A stretch of 12,164 nt of DNA, from NCBI GenBank assembly GCA_029880625.1, contig JAOUOA010000029.1, positions 1-12,164 on the forward strand, given 5' to 3'. The notes below the pieces were generated by a model, which was not told the DNA's origin, searched no databases, and saw only the letters and a list, made by a program, of their open reading frames with translations. Of the stretch, positions 1-6,544 are shown piece by piece; position 1 is the first letter of the stretch, and each line of letters starts with the position of its first letter. This DNA comes from Spirochaetia bacterium. Its GTDB lineage: Bacteria > Spirochaetota > Leptospiria > Leptospirales > Leptonemataceae. The position numbers and the translations under genes are program-made.

Positions 1-297
1 TTTTCGTTCAGTTCCATTCTTTTTGCTGCTCCGGACATAAATACAACATGGGAAATCCTCAGGGGAATCGTTTCACTGCAGCGAGGGATGCCGCTGAGCA
101 ATCCTGAAACCGTGATTGGAATGATGCTGATCGTTTTTCTGCTGAATATGATTCAATATTATCCTGGAATCCGCAGCAGGGTGAAAAATAATCTCGTATT
201 CAAATATGCATTCGCGGGAATCGGAATTCCGGTCATTGGTATTCTTCTTTTGCTTTACGGCGATGTTTCCGGAAGTTTTGTCTATTTTAAGTTTTAA
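1..297 (+). CDS. MBOAT family O-acyltransferase, C-terminal fragment
   Basis: The reading frame is open from base 1 to a TAA at 295-297, so the gene starts outside the window and only about 98 C-terminal residues are visible. The fragment has a membrane-protein composition: a helix near the window start (FSFSSILFAAPD), an amphipathic stretch (TTWEILRGIVSL), and two strongly hydrophobic helices (around IGMMLIVFLLNM and AGIGIPVIGILLLLY). It ends in FVYFKF. The 'FxAPDxxxxxxILRG' segment and a terminal 'F[IV]YF[QK]F' resemble the C-termini of AlgI/DltB-type membrane-bound O-acyltransferases, which transfer acyl groups to extracytoplasmic polysaccharides. The catalytic histidine of the family lies upstream and cannot be checked, and no substrate can be inferred. 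An internal ATG at base 88 is not a credible start because family-like sequence continues upstream of it. Confidence 0.7.
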   Translation, partial: FSFSSILFAAPDINTTWEILRGIVSLQRGMPLSNPETVIGMMLIVFLLNMIQYYPGIRSRVKNNLVFKYAFAGIGIPVIGILLLLYGDVSGSFVYFKF

Positions 298-387
298 TGC
301 TGGATTGATATACAGCGTATCGCATAAGAGAAAATATACGGTATTTGTGAATTCATAAATTTATCCAGTAATAATTTGCGAGAGTCA

Positions 388-430
388 AAATCCCCGGAAG
401 ATCTGATTGTATTGAGGGGATTTCATTTTT
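388..430 (+). terminator. possible rho-independent terminator after the MBOAT gene
   Basis: An 8-bp stem, AAATCCCC (388-395) with GGGGATTT (416-423), is followed by CATTTTTTA. The 20-nt loop is long for an intrinsic terminator, so the call is tentative. The position, about 90 bases after the stop codon, fits the end of the upstream transcript. The rest of 298-486 is AT-rich and I see nothing else in it. Confidence 0.4.
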
Positions 431-486
431 TATTGCATAGGCGGAATTCATATACAATAATTAAAGAATCAATTTTAATTTATTGA

Positions 487-1098
487 TTAAATATTTGTAG
501 TAATCTGAAATGAATTAAAAAAACGGTCTGCTATATCGTGACTGTTTGAAGCATCCGTCATCATAAGAAGAATGTACATTCTGTTTTTTACCAGGAAGAT
601 TCTTTCTTTTGCCATGACCAGTTTTCCTGATTGATTTTGATATCCTGTGAAAATTGCTTCATAGCCTGGATTGTTCTGGAGATAAATCGGCTGCTGGGAA
701 ATGAGTCTTGAACGGACCAGACGCTTCATGGATCCTGCAATGGCATTCCGGATGAGATCATTTTTATTGACTGATAAGATCATATTTCCGGGGTAATCAA
801 CATAACTGATCAGGTAAACGTAGGTATTATTTTCTCCATCAACAATACAATAGTAAATGTAATTTTCCAGTTCGCCGATTTTAGAATTGCTTTTTTTTAC
901 GCTACGCAATGGTTTTACAGGCATGAGGGCAGAAAAGTTTCCTTCATGAGAAATTAAATTTGTAAGACCGTCATCCCTGTCCAGCAGGGTAACCGAAGAA
1001 GTGCTTCTGCAGGTTAAAAAGAGAATTCCTGCTATAAATAATACTGCAGGGAGTTTCAATTTCCTGAAAAAATAAATTTTTTGTAAGGTCTTTTGCAT
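487..1098 (-). CDS. putative lipoprotein of unknown function
   Basis: 203 residues. The N-terminus has a basic n-region, a hydrophobic core (about residues 16-28) and a lipobox-like FLTC with Cys30, consistent with spirochaete signal peptidase II sites; the mature part would be a lipid-anchored envelope protein. The globular part is mixed alpha/beta with a readable pattern: a 'F.ALMP.KPLRS' strand (about 55-67), 'YVYLISYVDYPG' (about 93-104), 'NPGYEAIFTGY' (about 142-153), 'KERIFLVKNRMYILLMM' (about 163-180) and a final 'ADRFFNSFQI'. I know this organisation only from uncharacterised secreted proteins of bacteria including spirochaetes, and can assign no catalytic residues. No strong Shine-Dalgarno precedes the ATG (weak AAAGATA). 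A promoter-like pair lies upstream. The gene is divergent from the LiaF-like gene. Confidence 0.75.
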   Translation of the reverse strand: MQKTLQKIYFFRKLKLPAVLFIAGILFLTCRSTSSVTLLDRDDGLTNLISHEGNFSALMPVKPLRSVKKSNSKIGELENYIYYCIVDGENNTYVYLISYVDYPGNMILSVNKNDLIRNAIAGSMKRLVRSRLISQQPIYLQNNPGYEAIFTGYQNQSGKLVMAKERIFLVKNRMYILLMMTDASNSHDIADRFFNSFQITTNI

Positions 1099-1122
1099 AA
1101 TTTATCTTTGCAATGGATATCT

Positions 1123-1151
1123 TATATAAAATACGAAATGATGCAAATCAA
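1123..1151 (-). promoter_or_regulatory. predicted sigma70-type promoter of the leftward lipoprotein gene
   Basis: Read on the minus strand: TTGATT (1151-1146), a 17-base spacer, then TATATA (1128-1123). Transcription would start near 1116, leaving a leader of roughly 18 bases before the ATG at 1098. The matches are 4/6 and 5/6 to the consensus in an AT-rich region, so chance is possible. Confidence 0.45.
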
Positions 1152-1272
1152 TATTTAAAATTATTTATAATGATTGTGAATTTTGTGGCCTTTATTTCAA
1201 TATGAACAGATAGTAAAGATAAAGCAAAAGGATAAATTGAATTATTTTGAAATTGAAGAGGAGTATATGAAA

Positions 1273-1809
1273 ATGGGATTTTTATTCAGCGGTCTTTTTT
1301 GGGGCTCTGTTTTTATTTTAATCGGAATTACAATCATTTTAAAGGTAGTCTTTGACATTGAAATTCCGGTTTTCAGGTTGATTTTCGGTTTTCTTTTTAT
1401 ATTGATCGGGATCCAGATTTTATTCGGAAAGCCTTTTATGAAAAGGCCGTTTCATGCAGGTGAAGGAGACGTAATGTTTACCGAGGGAAGGCAGCATTTC
1501 AATCCTGCCCAGAAAGAGTATAATACTATTTTCGGAAAAAACAATTTGGACCTGTCAGGCTGGAATGAAAAATCAGGAATTTTCAGAATTGAAGTAAATA
1601 CAATCTTTGGAAATACAAGGGTTCAAATCCCTGAAAAGATTCCCCTGAAAATTAAATCCGATACTGTATTTGGAAACAGTCTCTTTCCTGACCAGTCAGT
1701 CAATGGCTTTGGTTCTCATATCTACACTTCTCAATCTTTTAAGGAAGGGAAACCTTATCTTTTTATAGAGCTGAATACAGTGTTTGGATTGAGTGAGATT
1801 TTAAACTGA
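1273..1809 (+). CDS. LiaF-like two-TM membrane protein
   Basis: 178 residues from the chosen start. Two hydrophobic helices (about 3-27 and 33-52) form an N-terminal LiaF-type transmembrane module. A soluble C-terminal domain carries four regularly placed [ND]T[IV]FG motifs (residues 84-88, 109-113, 130-134, 168-172). This G-rich, beta-strand pattern is typical of the LiaF-like C-terminal domain of cell-wall-stress and related membrane proteins. The start is set by AGAGGAG at 1257-1263, 9 bases before the ATG at 1273. An ATG at 1267 is only 3 bases from it, and an in-frame ATG at 1183 has no ribosome site. No LiaRS-like two-component genes are adjacent, so a role in envelope-stress sensing is by family only. 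The stop codon abuts a strong terminator. Confidence 0.75.
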   Translation: MGFLFSGLFWGSVFILIGITIILKVVFDIEIPVFRLIFGFLFILIGIQILFGKPFMKRPFHAGEGDVMFTEGRQHFNPAQKEYNTIFGKNNLDLSGWNEKSGIFRIEVNTIFGNTRVQIPEKIPLKIKSDTVFGNSLFPDQSVNGFGSHIYTSQSFKEGKPYLFIELNTVFGLSEILN

Positions 1810-1835
1810 AAAAAGCGGCAAAAGCCGCTTTTTTC
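1808..1835. terminator. bidirectional rho-independent terminator shared by the LiaF-like gene and 5S rRNA
   Basis: The stem AAAAAAGCGGC (1809-1819) and GCCGCTTTTTT (1824-1834) enclose an AAAA loop, with one more G-C pair outside (1808/1835). It has a GC-rich core and a T-run on either strand. It begins at the stop codon of the rightward gene and lies about 22 bases past the 3' end of the leftward 5S gene, so it can end both transcripts. Confidence 0.9.
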
Positions 1836-1857
1836 ATAATGATTTATATAATTGCAA

Positions 1858-1975
1858 TGCTGGCACCGTCCTGCTCTCCCACAGAGCGAACCCTGCAGTA
1901 CCATCGGCGATGAGGGGCTTAACTTCTGTGTTCGGGATGGGAACAGGTGTAACACCCTCTCTGTTAGCACCAACA
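1858..1975 (-). rRNA. rrf: 5S ribosomal RNA, isolated gene
   Basis: About 118 nt on the minus strand. Recognised by the conserved 5S core 'CCCATCCCGAACACAGAAG' and 'GATGGTACTGCAGGG', followed by 'GGGAGAGCAGGACG'. Helix I closes as expected: the 5' end TGTTGGTGC pairs with the 3' end GGTGCCAGCA. No 23S or 16S sequence flanks it: protein genes lie on both sides, and it has its own promoter-like sequence and terminator. A free-standing 5S gene is characteristic of Leptospira, whose rRNA genes are dispersed. The ends are set by helix I pairing and may be off by one or two bases. Confidence 0.95.
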
Positions 1976-1980
1976 GGGAC

Positions 1981-2008
1981 ACTTTACTGGACATCTCTTT
2001 GAAGTCAA
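1981..2008 (-). promoter_or_regulatory. predicted promoter of the isolated 5S rRNA gene
   Basis: On the minus strand: TTGACT (2008-2003), a 16-base spacer, then TAAAGT (1986-1981). The proposed -10 box ends 5 bases before the mature 5S 5' end, so initiation would fall at or very near it. The -35 matches the consensus 5/6 and the -10 4/6. An independent promoter is expected for a 5S gene outside an rRNA operon. Confidence 0.55.
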
Positions 2009-2225
2009 TAATAAATTGCATCAATCAAGCAAGAAATTTTACAAAAAATTGAACCAGGATGTATGGCATTTATTGTAGCCCGGTTTCAGCATTTGTGTGA
2101 ATCTTTCAAATTCAGGATGTATTAAGTTGAAGTTTCTGAAAAAATTAAGGCAGAGAGCATTGTTCTGTAATGCATTGTTCTATTTCTTTAAAGGAATCTG
2201 TTTCGATCAGGCTTTGGTTCTGTTT
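2009..2225. other. intergenic stretch, no gene seen
   Basis: AT-rich sequence between the 5S promoter and the end of the endonuclease gene. The only structure noted is a short imperfect direct repeat, GCATTGTTCT twice within about 25 bases (near 2158-2182). I see no credible coding frame, and no convincing terminator for the leftward endonuclease gene. Confidence 0.5.
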
Positions 2226-3098
2226 CTATAACGCATGTCCGCATTTTTTTCCCCAGAGAATTTCCGCCCATTCCGGATGATCAATAAAAGGATTTCTATT
2301 TTTCTGCCAGAAGTAGATTCTTTCGTTTCTTCGTTGTTCAAATTCACTGACCGGATCTGTCAGATGCCACAGGTACAGGGTGCAGAGCTTTCCAAGCTGA
2401 ACCCCGGAGGTTCCGACACGGTCCACAAGCATTAAATCGGGTTCTCCATTTTCGCCTTCATAGCGTAAATCCATATAAAAAAGAATTCTTGCAATATCGC
2501 CTTTTACAGATGGAGGCGGTTCAAAACTGTCATGATCGATTCTTGCATTCTCTGCCTCTTTGTGGGGAGTTTCGCTGAAATCAAAGTCTTTATTCCCTCT
2601 GGAAGAGTTGACAGTACGGTCTGCAGGTTTCAGATTATGAACATCTTTAAAAGGAACTGATTTCTTATTTTTAAACCCATGCGATTTAGGCCATATATGT
2701 TCCCGGTTCCAGTAGTCTTTATGCCGGTTGTTTCTGCCGCTGTTATATTCATAAGGAAGGGATTTTTCTGTATAAACTAAAATAATTTGGTTCTTGCTTT
2801 CAGGATCCCTGTCCGAGTCTTTCAGAACCTTCCATGCATCTCTGTAGGAAAGGACTTTATGATCTCTTATTGTTTGATAAAGAGTTCGGCGCAGGGCTTC
2901 AGGAGAGTTAAAAGAAATATTTCTATAATAAGGCATTATTTCCTGAGAAGATAGCGCCTTTCCAGGGAAAAACAAAAAAATGAAAATCGCAGGCAGGTTC
3001 ATCAGTTTCAGAATTACAAAAAAAACACACCTCTTCCGGCAGGAATTCATTTTTTTAAATGAAAGCCGAAGTTTAATTTTACAGAAAAATGTACTCAT
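2226..3098 (-). CDS. secreted endonuclease I family nuclease (EndA/NucM type)
   Basis: A periplasmic or extracellular metal-dependent DNA/RNA nuclease of the beta-beta-alpha-metal class. Diagnostic motifs, numbered from the 3098 start: NREHIWPKSH (131-140, containing the catalytic His), DVHNLKPADRTVNSSRGN (152-169), GDIARILFYMDLRY (about 200-213), WH..DPVSEFE.RRN (about 245-258) and the terminal NRNPFIDHPEWAE (267-279). All family landmarks are present, so it should be active. A hydrophobic stretch (FFVILKLMNLPAIFIFLFF) ending near ALSSQ is a plausible signal sequence. The start is uncertain. The ATG at 3098 lies 8 bases after the ttcA stop and fits coupled translation. The ATG at 3050 gives a tidier signal peptide (MNSCRKR...). 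A GTG at 3140 would overlap ttcA. None has a clear Shine-Dalgarno. Confidence 0.88.
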   Translation of the reverse strand: MSTFFCKIKLRLSFKKMNSCRKRCVFFVILKLMNLPAIFIFLFFPGKALSSQEIMPYYRNISFNSPEALRRTLYQTIRDHKVLSYRDAWKVLKDSDRDPESKNQIILVYTEKSLPYEYNSGRNNRHKDYWNREHIWPKSHGFKNKKSVPFKDVHNLKPADRTVNSSRGNKDFDFSETPHKEAENARIDHDSFEPPPSVKGDIARILFYMDLRYEGENGEPDLMLVDRVGTSGVQLGKLCTLYLWHLTDPVSEFEQRRNERIYFWQKNRNPFIDHPEWAEILWGKKCGHAL

Positions 3099-3106
3099 AA
3101 AATTTT

Positions 3107-3877
3107 TCAGTTTGGAACTGCGAAATCCGGATGTTTCCACAGATCTCTGTTCAGAAGTTCATTTGCATGGGGATTTTTAAGGGCTCCCATTAACGAATGC
3201 TTCATCCCGGGAAATTTTTTTTCAAGATCTGCAATCAGATCTTTCATCTGAGATCGTCGTAAAATATCGGATGATCCGCATTGCGAACAGGCTTCAACCG
3301 GCCATCCGGCTTCTGTGACATATTCTGAAATCATGCTTTCCTGAAGATAGATCAGGGGACGGATCACGTATAAATCACCTTCGTCAATTTGATAGATTGG
3401 AGTCATGCTTCCAAGTTTTCCTGAAAAAAAAGCATTCATCATAAAGGTTTCCAGTAAATCGTCACTGTGGTGTCCGAGAGCGATTTTATTGCATTTTAAC
3501 TCTCTTGCAGTTCTGTAAAGGATTCCTCTTCTGAGTCTAGAACACATGGGGCACATGATCTGCCCTTCCGGTATTTTGCTTTTTACTATGGAATGGGTAT
3601 TTTCATGAACTATTTTATAATGAACATTCCATTCCTGGAAGAGAGTTTCAAGCGTTCTATACGTTTTGCTGCCGTTTCCCTGGTCGAGATGCACCGCTGT
3701 AAACTCAAATGGGACAGGCGATTTTTTTTTAAATTCTCTGAACAGCTTTAGAAGCAGAAGGCTGTCTTTTCCTCCGCTTACAGCAACAAGAATTCTGTCC
3801 TTTTCACGGATGAGATTATAGTCGCCGATTGCCCGTCCTGTTAAGCGGTTGATTTTCTGAAAAAGTTCCTGCTGCAC
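3107..3877 (-). CDS. ttcA: TtcA-like tRNA 2-thiocytidine(32) synthetase
   Basis: 256 residues. A PP-loop ATPase of the TtcA/TilS superfamily, predicted to thiolate C32 in certain tRNAs using an iron-sulfur cluster. SGGKDS (residues 34-39) is the ATP pyrophosphatase loop. CPMC (Cys109/Cys112) is the TtcA CxxC that ligates the [4Fe-4S] cluster, and CSQCGSS (Cys197/Cys200) matches the later cysteine pair. GHHSDD (135-140) and RPLIYLQE (about 173-180) are further family blocks. Length is slightly below E. coli TtcA (about 311) because the N- and C-terminal extensions are short. The start is a GTG at 3877, 9 bases after the stop of the CheX-like gene, without a clear Shine-Dalgarno, so translational coupling is likely. 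Assignment to TtcA rather than TilS or Ncs6 rests on the cysteine pattern. Confidence 0.87.
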   Translation of the reverse strand: MQQELFQKINRLTGRAIGDYNLIREKDRILVAVSGGKDSLLLLKLFREFKKKSPVPFEFTAVHLDQGNGSKTYRTLETLFQEWNVHYKIVHENTHSIVKSKIPEGQIMCPMCSRLRRGILYRTARELKCNKIALGHHSDDLLETFMMNAFFSGKLGSMTPIYQIDEGDLYVIRPLIYLQESMISEYVTEAGWPVEACSQCGSSDILRRSQMKDLIADLEKKFPGMKHSLMGALKNPHANELLNRDLWKHPDFAVPN

Positions 3878-3886
3878 AATGGTCTG

Positions 3887-4387
3887 TTAGAATTTTCTGA
3901 CAATAAAGACAACATAAATTCTGCCGAGGTATTCATGTGCCCGTCTGTCGCGTATAAAAAAAATGATAATGTACTGCCTGTACCGGTTTAAATCAACTTT
4001 CACAAGTTTATTGTTGAGACTTTCCGGAACGCCAAGATCAGAATCAAACTGATTGGCATGGAGTTCATTTACAATTTCTGCTCCCATCTGATTGGCAAAT
4101 TCCATCAAAAGAGAATCCACCATCCCTTTTAAATCCGACTCCTGATGGATTTTATCTGCCATCCGCGGAAGGAGTTTCAGCCTTGTATAGCCGTCCATGC
4201 CGAAATAGATTTTTCCTTCTACTTCACCGAGCAGATCAACACTCTGACAGCTTTCATAGCACAGACCTTCATTTTTTGAAGGCCCGTATGCTTCTCTTTC
4301 TGCAGAAACCTGAAGCTGTTTTGCAATATAGTCTGAGCAGCTCTTTGATAATATTGCGATTAGTTTTTCATCAAGAAAAGGATCCAT
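3887..4387 (-). CDS. CheX-like chemotaxis phosphatase domain protein
   Basis: 166 residues from the ATG at 4387. It follows the CheC/CheX/FliY phosphatase-fold pattern: an N-terminal helix (MDPFLDEKLIAILSK), a strand with a GxVxGxIxxxM motif (DLLGEVEGKIYFGMD, about 51-65), then the active-site helix DSLLMEFANQMGAEIVNEL. The last has the conserved E-x-x-N pair (Glu96, Asn99), which in CheX attacks phospho-CheY. The C-terminal strands are 'RYRQYIIIFFI' and 'GRIYVVFIVRKF'. Retained catalytic residues suggest a working aspartyl-phosphate phosphatase for some CheY-like receiver. No chemotaxis genes adjoin it, so the partner is unknown. A TTG at 4417 would add 10 residues, but it lacks a ribosome site, whereas GGAAAG lies just before the ATG. 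It is the first gene of the CheX-TtcA-EndA cluster. Confidence 0.72.
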   Translation of the reverse strand: MDPFLDEKLIAILSKSCSDYIAKQLQVSAEREAYGPSKNEGLCYESCQSVDLLGEVEGKIYFGMDGYTRLKLLPRMADKIHQESDLKGMVDSLLMEFANQMGAEIVNELHANQFDSDLGVPESLNNKLVKVDLNRYRQYIIIFFIRDRRAHEYLGRIYVVFIVRKF

Positions 4388-4510
4388 TCTTTCCGGTCCA
4401 AGGGTAGAAAAAATCAAAATTGATGCAGGGATTCAGGATTCAATACGGATTCCCTCTGTTTTAATTTGATTTTTTTATTTTATTAATCCAATCAGCAGTT
4501 TTTTGAGTCT

Positions 4511-4548
4511 AAAAAAAATAGTTTTCTGTAATCATTTTTACTGGAAAA
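4511..4548 (-). terminator. rho-independent terminator after the degenerate GGDEF gene
   Basis: On the minus strand, TTTTC(CA)GTAA, a 6-base loop and TTAC(A)GAAAA form an imperfect 9-bp stem (4522-4531 with 4538-4548), followed by CTA and eight T residues (4518-4511). It begins 5 bases past the stop codon at 4553, the right place for the end of the leftward GGDEF-like transcript. The stem is AT-rich, so efficiency is uncertain. Confidence 0.5.
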
Positions 4549-4552
4549 CGAA

Positions 4553-5668
4553 TTAAATGACTGCAATTCCCGCATCGGTTTCAGGAAAATTTGTATTCCC
4601 TCTTAAATCGTCCTCTGCGCTTTGAAGCCAGGAGGAAGGCGAGTGTATAAAATTTCTTAAAACGGATCGTCCCAGATAAATCCTGAGATTCCTTATGTCA
4701 ATTTTGTTTTGAATTTTTTCCTGAAAAATCATATATTCATTTTCATTCATTTCAGGACCCAGAACGGCAAGGATCCCCGAAGCGATTCTGTAAATTCTGT
4801 AACTGTCGTGAAGGACTTCTGAAAAAATCCTTCCTGCAGCCGGCAGAAACTCACGGTCTGTTTCTGCAAGAATCAGCTGCCTCATTCCATTCAGAGAATC
4901 TTTCATTTGAAATTCATGATTCAAATCGTTCTGGAATTTCATCCCGTTTAAAAGACCTGTTTTTGTATCCACTGTAGCATTTTCATAAATAAATGACTGG
5001 TATAACAGTTCCCCGAACCGAAGGCATTCCTGCTGAACTGCCAGAATTCGTTTTTGATCCGGTATTTTATTTCTGCAGTGAAGCTGAAGAATTCCTGCCA
5101 TGCCTGTGTCATTTTTTACTGTGATAAAACAGCTGTTTTCTTCTTCGCTTAAATATACGGTATTCTCTTCAAGATATTCTGCAAGATCCTCATGGAGCGT
5201 TTTTTGAATGGCTTTACCGCTCAGATGAATTCGCCCCTGACGTTTGAATACAGCCTGAAAAAATCCTCCACTGTCTTTTAAGTAAAGAGTGCTGTCAAAG
5301 CCCTGAACAGTTTCTGACACAATTTCTAAAAATTTTTTTGAAAGACTTTGCAGGTTTTCTGTATGTCCGATATAATCCTTTCCTTCGTAAGAATGAAGAC
5401 GAAACCTGAAAAAATTTGTTTCTCTAGCAGGTGATAGCGTCTGAGGAATCTGTTTGAGTTTTAATTTTCCCGAAAATGCCGGAAGGTTCCATTCAAGATT
5501 GTCAGCAGGCGCATCCGTTTCTTCAAGCGGAATCAGCTCTTTGTCAGGAGTAATTGAATGATTCTTTTCAAAAATAATTTTTTTCTGTGAATACTTCATT
5601 AAAAGAAAATACAGAAAAGCAGATCCAGTTAAAATTAAAATTCCTGCTGTCAGGTAAACATAGTTCAT
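4553..5668 (-). CDS. membrane-anchored protein with degenerate GGDEF domain
   Basis: 371 residues from the ATG at 5668. One transmembrane helix (about 3-24) is followed by a charged linker. A central alpha/beta region (about 107-227) has a GAF-like feel (FLEIVSETVQGFDSTLYL, GMAGILQLHCR). The C-terminal domain (about 232-357) has diguanylate cyclase landmarks: the opening VDTKTGLLNGMKFQNDL (233-249; compare D.LTGL.NR..F...L) and the closing SSWLQSAEDDLRGNT (about 345-359; compare 'L..AD.AL..AK..G'). Where the family has R[YF]GGDEF, this protein has RIASGILAVL (294-303), so the catalytic signature is gone. It is probably a non-catalytic signalling or scaffold protein. A TTG at 5797 extends the frame by a second hydrophobic segment (LLCYYLIIIFSILY), but it overlaps the conserved upstream element of the neighbouring gene, so the ATG is preferred, without certainty. 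Confidence 0.7.
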   Translation of the reverse strand: MNYVYLTAGILILTGSAFLYFLLMKYSQKKIIFEKNHSITPDKELIPLEETDAPADNLEWNLPAFSGKLKLKQIPQTLSPARETNFFRFRLHSYEGKDYIGHTENLQSLSKKFLEIVSETVQGFDSTLYLKDSGGFFQAVFKRQGRIHLSGKAIQKTLHEDLAEYLEENTVYLSEEENSCFITVKNDTGMAGILQLHCRNKIPDQKRILAVQQECLRFGELLYQSFIYENATVDTKTGLLNGMKFQNDLNHEFQMKDSLNGMRQLILAETDREFLPAAGRIFSEVLHDSYRIYRIASGILAVLGPEMNENEYMIFQEKIQNKIDIRNLRIYLGRSVLRNFIHSPSSWLQSAEDDLRGNTNFPETDAGIAVI

Positions 5669-5769
5669 CTTATCATCATTAACGGTTTGATTCGGAGAAT
5701 ACAGTATTGAAAAAATTATTATCAAATAATAACAAAGTAAAAAATCATGTTTTATTTTATAAAAAGTAG

Positions 5770-5842
5770 TTGACTTAAATATTGATAATGGGTTCAAATC
5801 TTGTTGTCAGGAATTAAAATGTGAACTCAAGGAGTATGTTCT
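5770..5842 (+). promoter_or_regulatory. conserved upstream element and ribosome site, paralog copy 1
   Basis: TTGACT at 5770-5775 begins a block (TTGACTTAAATATTGA then ATGGG and TCAA) that recurs upstream of copy 2 at 6468. TTGACT resembles a -35 box, but no good -10 lies 16-18 bases downstream, so it may be an operator or an atypical promoter. AAGGAG (5829-5834) is a strong Shine-Dalgarno 8 bases before the ATG. Confidence 0.5.
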
Positions 5843-6211
5843 ATGAAAAAAATGTTTTTTACGTTAATTCTATCTGTATCAATTTTAGCTTCCGGCAACA
5901 GCTGTATCTTATTCAATGTTCTGGGACTGAATCCAGGCCATGAGAAAGGCTCTGTTGCTGCAGGTCGAATTCAGGATGAAGCGATTCTAATTGATCTAAT
6001 ATTTTCAATAGGAACTCGCATCTCTATTCTTTCATTTTTAGCTGATAAAATGGCAGGAATTGATCCAGGAGCATATTATAAAACCAGAGAGGTTGATGCA
6101 TGCATTGATGCCATGTGGGGCTTCTGGGGTTGGTTTTTTAGCGCTGGTATAGCTGCTGCACTTGAAGATGCTTGTTCTTTGCAGCCGGACAATATAATTC
6201 TTGATCCCTGA
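5843..6211 (+). CDS. small exported protein or lipoprotein of unknown function, paralog 1
   Basis: 122 residues. A signal peptide (MKK, then a hydrophobic core FFTLILSVSILASG) is followed by Cys21. The sequence before Cys21 (SGNSC) is a poor lipobox, but spirochaete lipoboxes are loose. Cleavage by signal peptidase I after ASG is an alternative. The mature protein has a conserved block CILFNVLGLNPGHEKGSVAA, a hydrophobic segment (about 48-67), the motif DPGAYYKTREVDAC (about 74-87), a second hydrophobic W/F-rich segment (about 90-107) and the end NIILDP. Cys21, Cys87 and Cys111 are all conserved in the neighbouring paralog. I recall a Leptospira-restricted putative lipoprotein family defined by a YY...C pattern, but could not check membership. 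It forms its own transcription unit with a strong ribosome site and terminator. Function unknown. Confidence 0.85.
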   Translation: MKKMFFTLILSVSILASGNSCILFNVLGLNPGHEKGSVAAGRIQDEAILIDLIFSIGTRISILSFLADKMAGIDPGAYYKTREVDACIDAMWGFWGWFFSAGIAAALEDACSLQPDNIILDP

Positions 6212-6236
6212 TTTCTAAATTATTTAACCAAGAATT

Positions 6237-6271
6237 AAAAGGCATGGTATTGAAAATACCATGCCTTTTTT
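6237..6271 (+). terminator. strong rho-independent terminator of paralog 1
   Basis: A perfect 14-15 bp hairpin: AAAAGGCATGGTAT (6237-6250) pairs with ATACCATGCCTTTT (6256-6269) around a tiny TGAAA loop, with a six-T run (6266-6271). It starts about 25 bases after the stop codon. The A-run on its left side could let it act on the minus strand too. Confidence 0.92.
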
Positions 6272-6467
6272 ATTTAATCTTTAAGATTGATTTTTCAGTA
6301 ATTATCTTCAGTCATATTTATTTTGAAATGGATGATCTTGACGTCTTCGGAGTAAATTCAGTATTCAGCGCATTATCATTTCAATATAACATGAAGACCC
6401 TGGAATTTATTTAAAGTAAAAAATAGAATCAGATGAAAATATAATCTTTTATTTTTCTGAAAAATAA

Positions 6468-6544
6468 TTGACTTCAATATTGAACATGGGATCAACTCTC
6501 ATCATAAAAACATTAAATGTAAACATAAGGAGTATATTCGAATT
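6468..6544 (+). promoter_or_regulatory. conserved upstream element and ribosome site, paralog copy 2
   Basis: TTGACTTCAATATTGA (from 6468), then ATGGG and TCAA, matches the element upstream of copy 1 base for base over most of its length. AAGGAGTAT (6527-6535) supplies the Shine-Dalgarno, but its spacing to the ATG at 6545 is 12 bases, against 8 in copy 1, because of a small insertion. Confidence 0.5.

Larger units (their letters stand above)
5750..6271 (+). repeat. tandem paralogous cassette, copy 1
   Basis: First of two diverged direct copies, the other at 6447-6992. The similarity covers upstream AT-rich sequence with TTGACTT.AATATTGA, the AAGGAGTAT ribosome site, the whole coding region, and the downstream GATCCCTGATTT.TAAAT.ATTTAACC plus hairpin. 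The whole transcription unit was therefore duplicated, not only the gene. Confidence 0.85.

Noticed and set aside
1755..2052. Open frames on both strands across the 5S gene
   Set aside because: They are formed by 5S rRNA sequence and its flanks, and have no ribosome sites.
2158..2182. Direct repeat GCATTGTTCT twice, possible attachment site or array
   Set aside because: Only two 10-base units in AT-rich sequence, with no integrase, CRISPR-like spacing or mobile genes nearby.
6328..6414. 28-codon frame between the paralog cassettes (MDDLDVFGV...)
   Set aside because: No ribosome site, and no similarity to the flanking paralogs. Indistinguishable from chance.
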